Source of the DNA: Elizabethkingia sp. YR214
Lineage (GTDB): Bacteria; Bacteroidota; Bacteroidia; Flavobacteriales; Weeksellaceae
Direction of reading: 5' to 3'
Length of the DNA: 64,000 nucleotides
Assembly (NCBI RefSeq): GCF_003058195.1
Contig: NZ_QBUH01000005.1
Span: forward strand, 124,001-188,000
In this document: positions 62,735 to 64,000 of the stretch, one piece after another
Layout: each line of letters begins with the position of its first letter
How positions within the stretch are numbered: position 1 is the stretch's first letter
The notes under the pieces: generated by a model
What the model was told of the DNA's origin: nothing
The model's input: only the letters and a program-made list of their open reading frames with translations
Databases searched by the model: none
Position numbers and translations under genes: made by a program

Positions 62735-63304
62735 TTATTCGTTATAATAATCTTTGTAGTAGTTTAAGAAGTCCTGCTTTCTGAATATTTTTGTTCTGGA
62801 TTCTACCTTCTGAATATTCTTAATCACCTTATCATATTCTTCATTGACATTGTAATAGAAATCTTCAGTATACAGTTTATTGACCTTCTTAGCATCGGTA
62901 AAAAGAGTTTCTCCGTCTACAACAATATTATGTTTTGCCCGAAGCGAATCTTTATTCAGATTGTATCCGTAGTACTGTCTGTTTACATAATAGTCCTTGT
63001 GAGCAATGTTCAGTAATCCACGCAGTTTATTTACAGTAAAAGCAGAATCATAAAGCATTTTCTTGTTTTTATCAAATACTTTTATGTTATTCTGACCTTT
63101 ATTAAGGTCTACTGTTACATACTGTCCGGAAGCAATAATATTCTCTTCCCCGTTATTCACTTTAAAGTAAAAAGTATCAGGAGTGGGATTGTCTACCAGG
63201 TAATGGTTTTCTTTTTTCAAATAGATATAGTAAACAGCAAAAGCTACGACTGCAGCCAACACTGAAAAAATAAGGCCTTTCGCCGATGCACCAAGCTTCT
63301 TCAT
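62735..63304 (-). CDS. membrane-anchored protein of unknown function
   Basis: A 189-residue protein with a short basic start, one hydrophobic helix (about 10-28, LIFSVLAAVVAFAVYYIYL) and a periplasmic part rich in Tyr, Asn and Lys (NNGEENIIASGQYVTVDLNKG; KDYYVNRQYYGYN). I recognise no family. It is translated just before menG (10 bases) and is divergent from the ketoacyl synthase gene, with candidate -7 boxes at 63309-63316 and 63324-63331. Confidence 0.72.
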   Translation of the reverse strand: MKKLGASAKGLIFSVLAAVVAFAVYYIYLKKENHYLVDNPTPDTFYFKVNNGEENIIASGQYVTVDLNKGQNNIKVFDKNKKMLYDSAFTVNKLRGLLNIAHKDYYVNRQYYGYNLNKDSLRAKHNIVVDGETLFTDAKKVNKLYTEDFYYNVNEEYDKVIKNIQKVESRTKIFRKQDFLNYYKDYYNE

Positions 63305-63308
63305 ACGT

Positions 63309-63331
63309 CAAAAATAAGCTCTGCAAAGTTA
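63309..63331 (-). promoter_or_regulatory. two candidate -7 boxes for the menG operon
   Basis: CAAAAATA (63309-63316) and CAAAGTTA (63324-63331) on the plus strand are TATTTTTG and TAACTTTG on the minus strand. The first ends 4 bases before the ATG, the second 19. Confidence 0.45.
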
Positions 63332-63370
63332 ATAATAATTTTGTTTTCACTATTATATATATTTAATTCT

Positions 63371-63378
63371 TACCTTTG
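63371..63378 (+). promoter_or_regulatory. -7 box of the ketoacyl-ACP synthase gene
   Basis: TACCTTTG, a full match to TAnnTTTG, 39 bases before the ATG at 63418. Confidence 0.5.
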
Positions 63379-63417
63379 CCAACTATTAATAATTTACTTT
63401 TTATATATTAAAAACTG

Positions 63418-64000
63418 ATGCTTAAAAGTGTAATCACCGGTTCTGGTCACTACCTTCCTGAAAGAGTAATTGACGGATCATACTTTAATGACGCTGTTTT
63501 CTATGATGAGAATGGTAATAAGATTGAAAAATCTAATGAGGAGATTGTAAAGAAGTTTGTTGAAATCACAGAAATTGAAAGACGCCGCTACATTACGGAT
63601 GATCTTTTAAACAGCGATATTGGTGCTAAAGCGGCCCAGCAAGCTATCGAAGAGGCAGGAATAGATCCGGAAACTATAGATTATGTTATTGCAGCAAGTA
63701 ACTTTGGTGAAGTTACACAAAACGGATTGGCTAACTTTATGCCTTCAGTATCTGCAAGAATAAAAAGTAAACTGGGGATTAAAAACCGCAGATGCGTTAA
63801 TTACGATATGATCTTTGGCTGCCCGGGATGGGTAGAAGGAATGATCCTTGCCAACGATCTTATTCAGGCTAAGAGAGCAAAAACTATTCTGGTTGTAGGT
63901 ACAGAAACCCTAAGCCGTGTAGTAGATATATATGACAGAGACAGATTAATCTTTGCTGATGGAGCGGGAGCTGTTATTCTGCAGGCTAAAGAAAATACCG
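63418..64000 (+). CDS. 3-oxoacyl-ACP synthase III family protein, 5' part
   Basis: The first 194 residues are in the window and the gene continues past the right edge. The start MLKSVITGSGHYLPERVI and ITEIERRRYITDD belong to the FabH-like thiolase fold. The catalytic Cys135 lies in YDMIFGCPGWVEGM, followed by LVVGTETLSRVVD. The His and Asn of the triad are outside. Members of this divergent flavobacterial branch may act in aryl-polyene or flexirubin-type synthesis instead of primary fatty-acid initiation, which cannot be decided here. Confidence 0.9.
   Translation, partial: MLKSVITGSGHYLPERVIDGSYFNDAVFYDENGNKIEKSNEEIVKKFVEITEIERRRYITDDLLNSDIGAKAAQQAIEEAGIDPETIDYVIAASNFGEVTQNGLANFMPSVSARIKSKLGIKNRRCVNYDMIFGCPGWVEGMILANDLIQAKRAKTILVVGTETLSRVVDIYDRDRLIFADGAGAVILQAKENT

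Noticed and set aside
1-64000. mobile elements, CRISPR arrays, tRNA or rRNA genes
   Set aside because: No transposase, integrase, direct-repeat array or cloverleaf with a TTCGANNC-type arm was recognised. A search with dedicated models could still find a missed tRNA.

Overview
The window reads as a chromosomal segment of a Flavobacteriia member. Its gene content and protein sequences look most like Elizabethkingia/Chryseobacterium (Weeksellaceae), although that genus call is inference from recall and not a search. Supporting signs are AT-rich DNA, many Bacteroidota-type -7 promoter boxes (TAnnTTTG) with few Shine-Dalgarno sites, a TonB-family transducer, GSCFA, WbqC and DUF5683 proteins, and a 6S RNA of the flavobacterial type between zapA and rny. 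No tRNA, rRNA, CRISPR array, insertion sequence or prophage was seen.

Layout. 1-8.4 kb, mostly minus: S8 peptidase (cut by the edge), WbqC-like protein, lepB, dapB, DUF5683 protein, parB, parA, a TonB-like protein and purA. An inverted pair of perfect DnaA-box 9-mers lies just upstream of parAB, but it also looks like a terminator. 8.5-17.3 kb, plus: periplasmic thioredoxin-like protein, DEAD-box helicase with a DbpA-type tail, DUF47/Pit phosphate transport pair, polyprenyl synthetase, GSCFA protein, TatD nuclease, then a small four-cysteine bacteriocin-like peptide coupled to a TlpA-type lipoprotein. 17.3-20.9 kb, minus: RhlE-like helicase, obg, adk, hpt. 21-28.4 kb: glycerophosphodiesterase, a tripartite RND efflux operon and a small membrane protein. 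28.6-31.4 kb: the methionine uptake operon metNIQ behind a leader that looks like a ribosome-mediated attenuator.

31.5-40.5 kb holds polysaccharide functions: a DUF4861 protein and GH88-type hydrolase, a flippase, FkbM methyltransferase and two glycosyltransferase-like genes, and a GH36 alpha-galactosidase. 40.5-51.2 kb: polA, a HipA-like/DUF3037 pair, GH27 alpha-galactosidase, a MarR regulator with a clear operator and an unknown exported partner, M28 peptidase and a UvrD/PcrA helicase. 51.3-56.3 kb: small accessory plus-strand genes (DUF2071, isochorismatase-like hydrolase, Crp/Fnr regulator, NAD-binding oxidoreductase, SnoaL-like lipoprotein, unknown lipoprotein). 56.5-64 kb: GH18 protein, two unknowns (one with a SUKH/SMI1 domain), rny, 6S RNA, zapA with a coiled-coil partner, a menG-type methyltransferase, and a truncated ketoacyl-ACP synthase III.

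The strongest undescribed candidate is the metNIQ leader. A 30-codon ORF packs four Met and three Cys codons into eleven positions. Its last codons can pair with the left arm of an intrinsic terminator that lies before metN. This is the arrangement expected of classical translation-coupled attenuation, which I do not recall as an established mechanism for Met uptake in Bacteroidota. Other leads are the four-Cys peptide/TlpA pair, several apparently leaderless genes, the MarR operator, and palindromic intergenic repeats.
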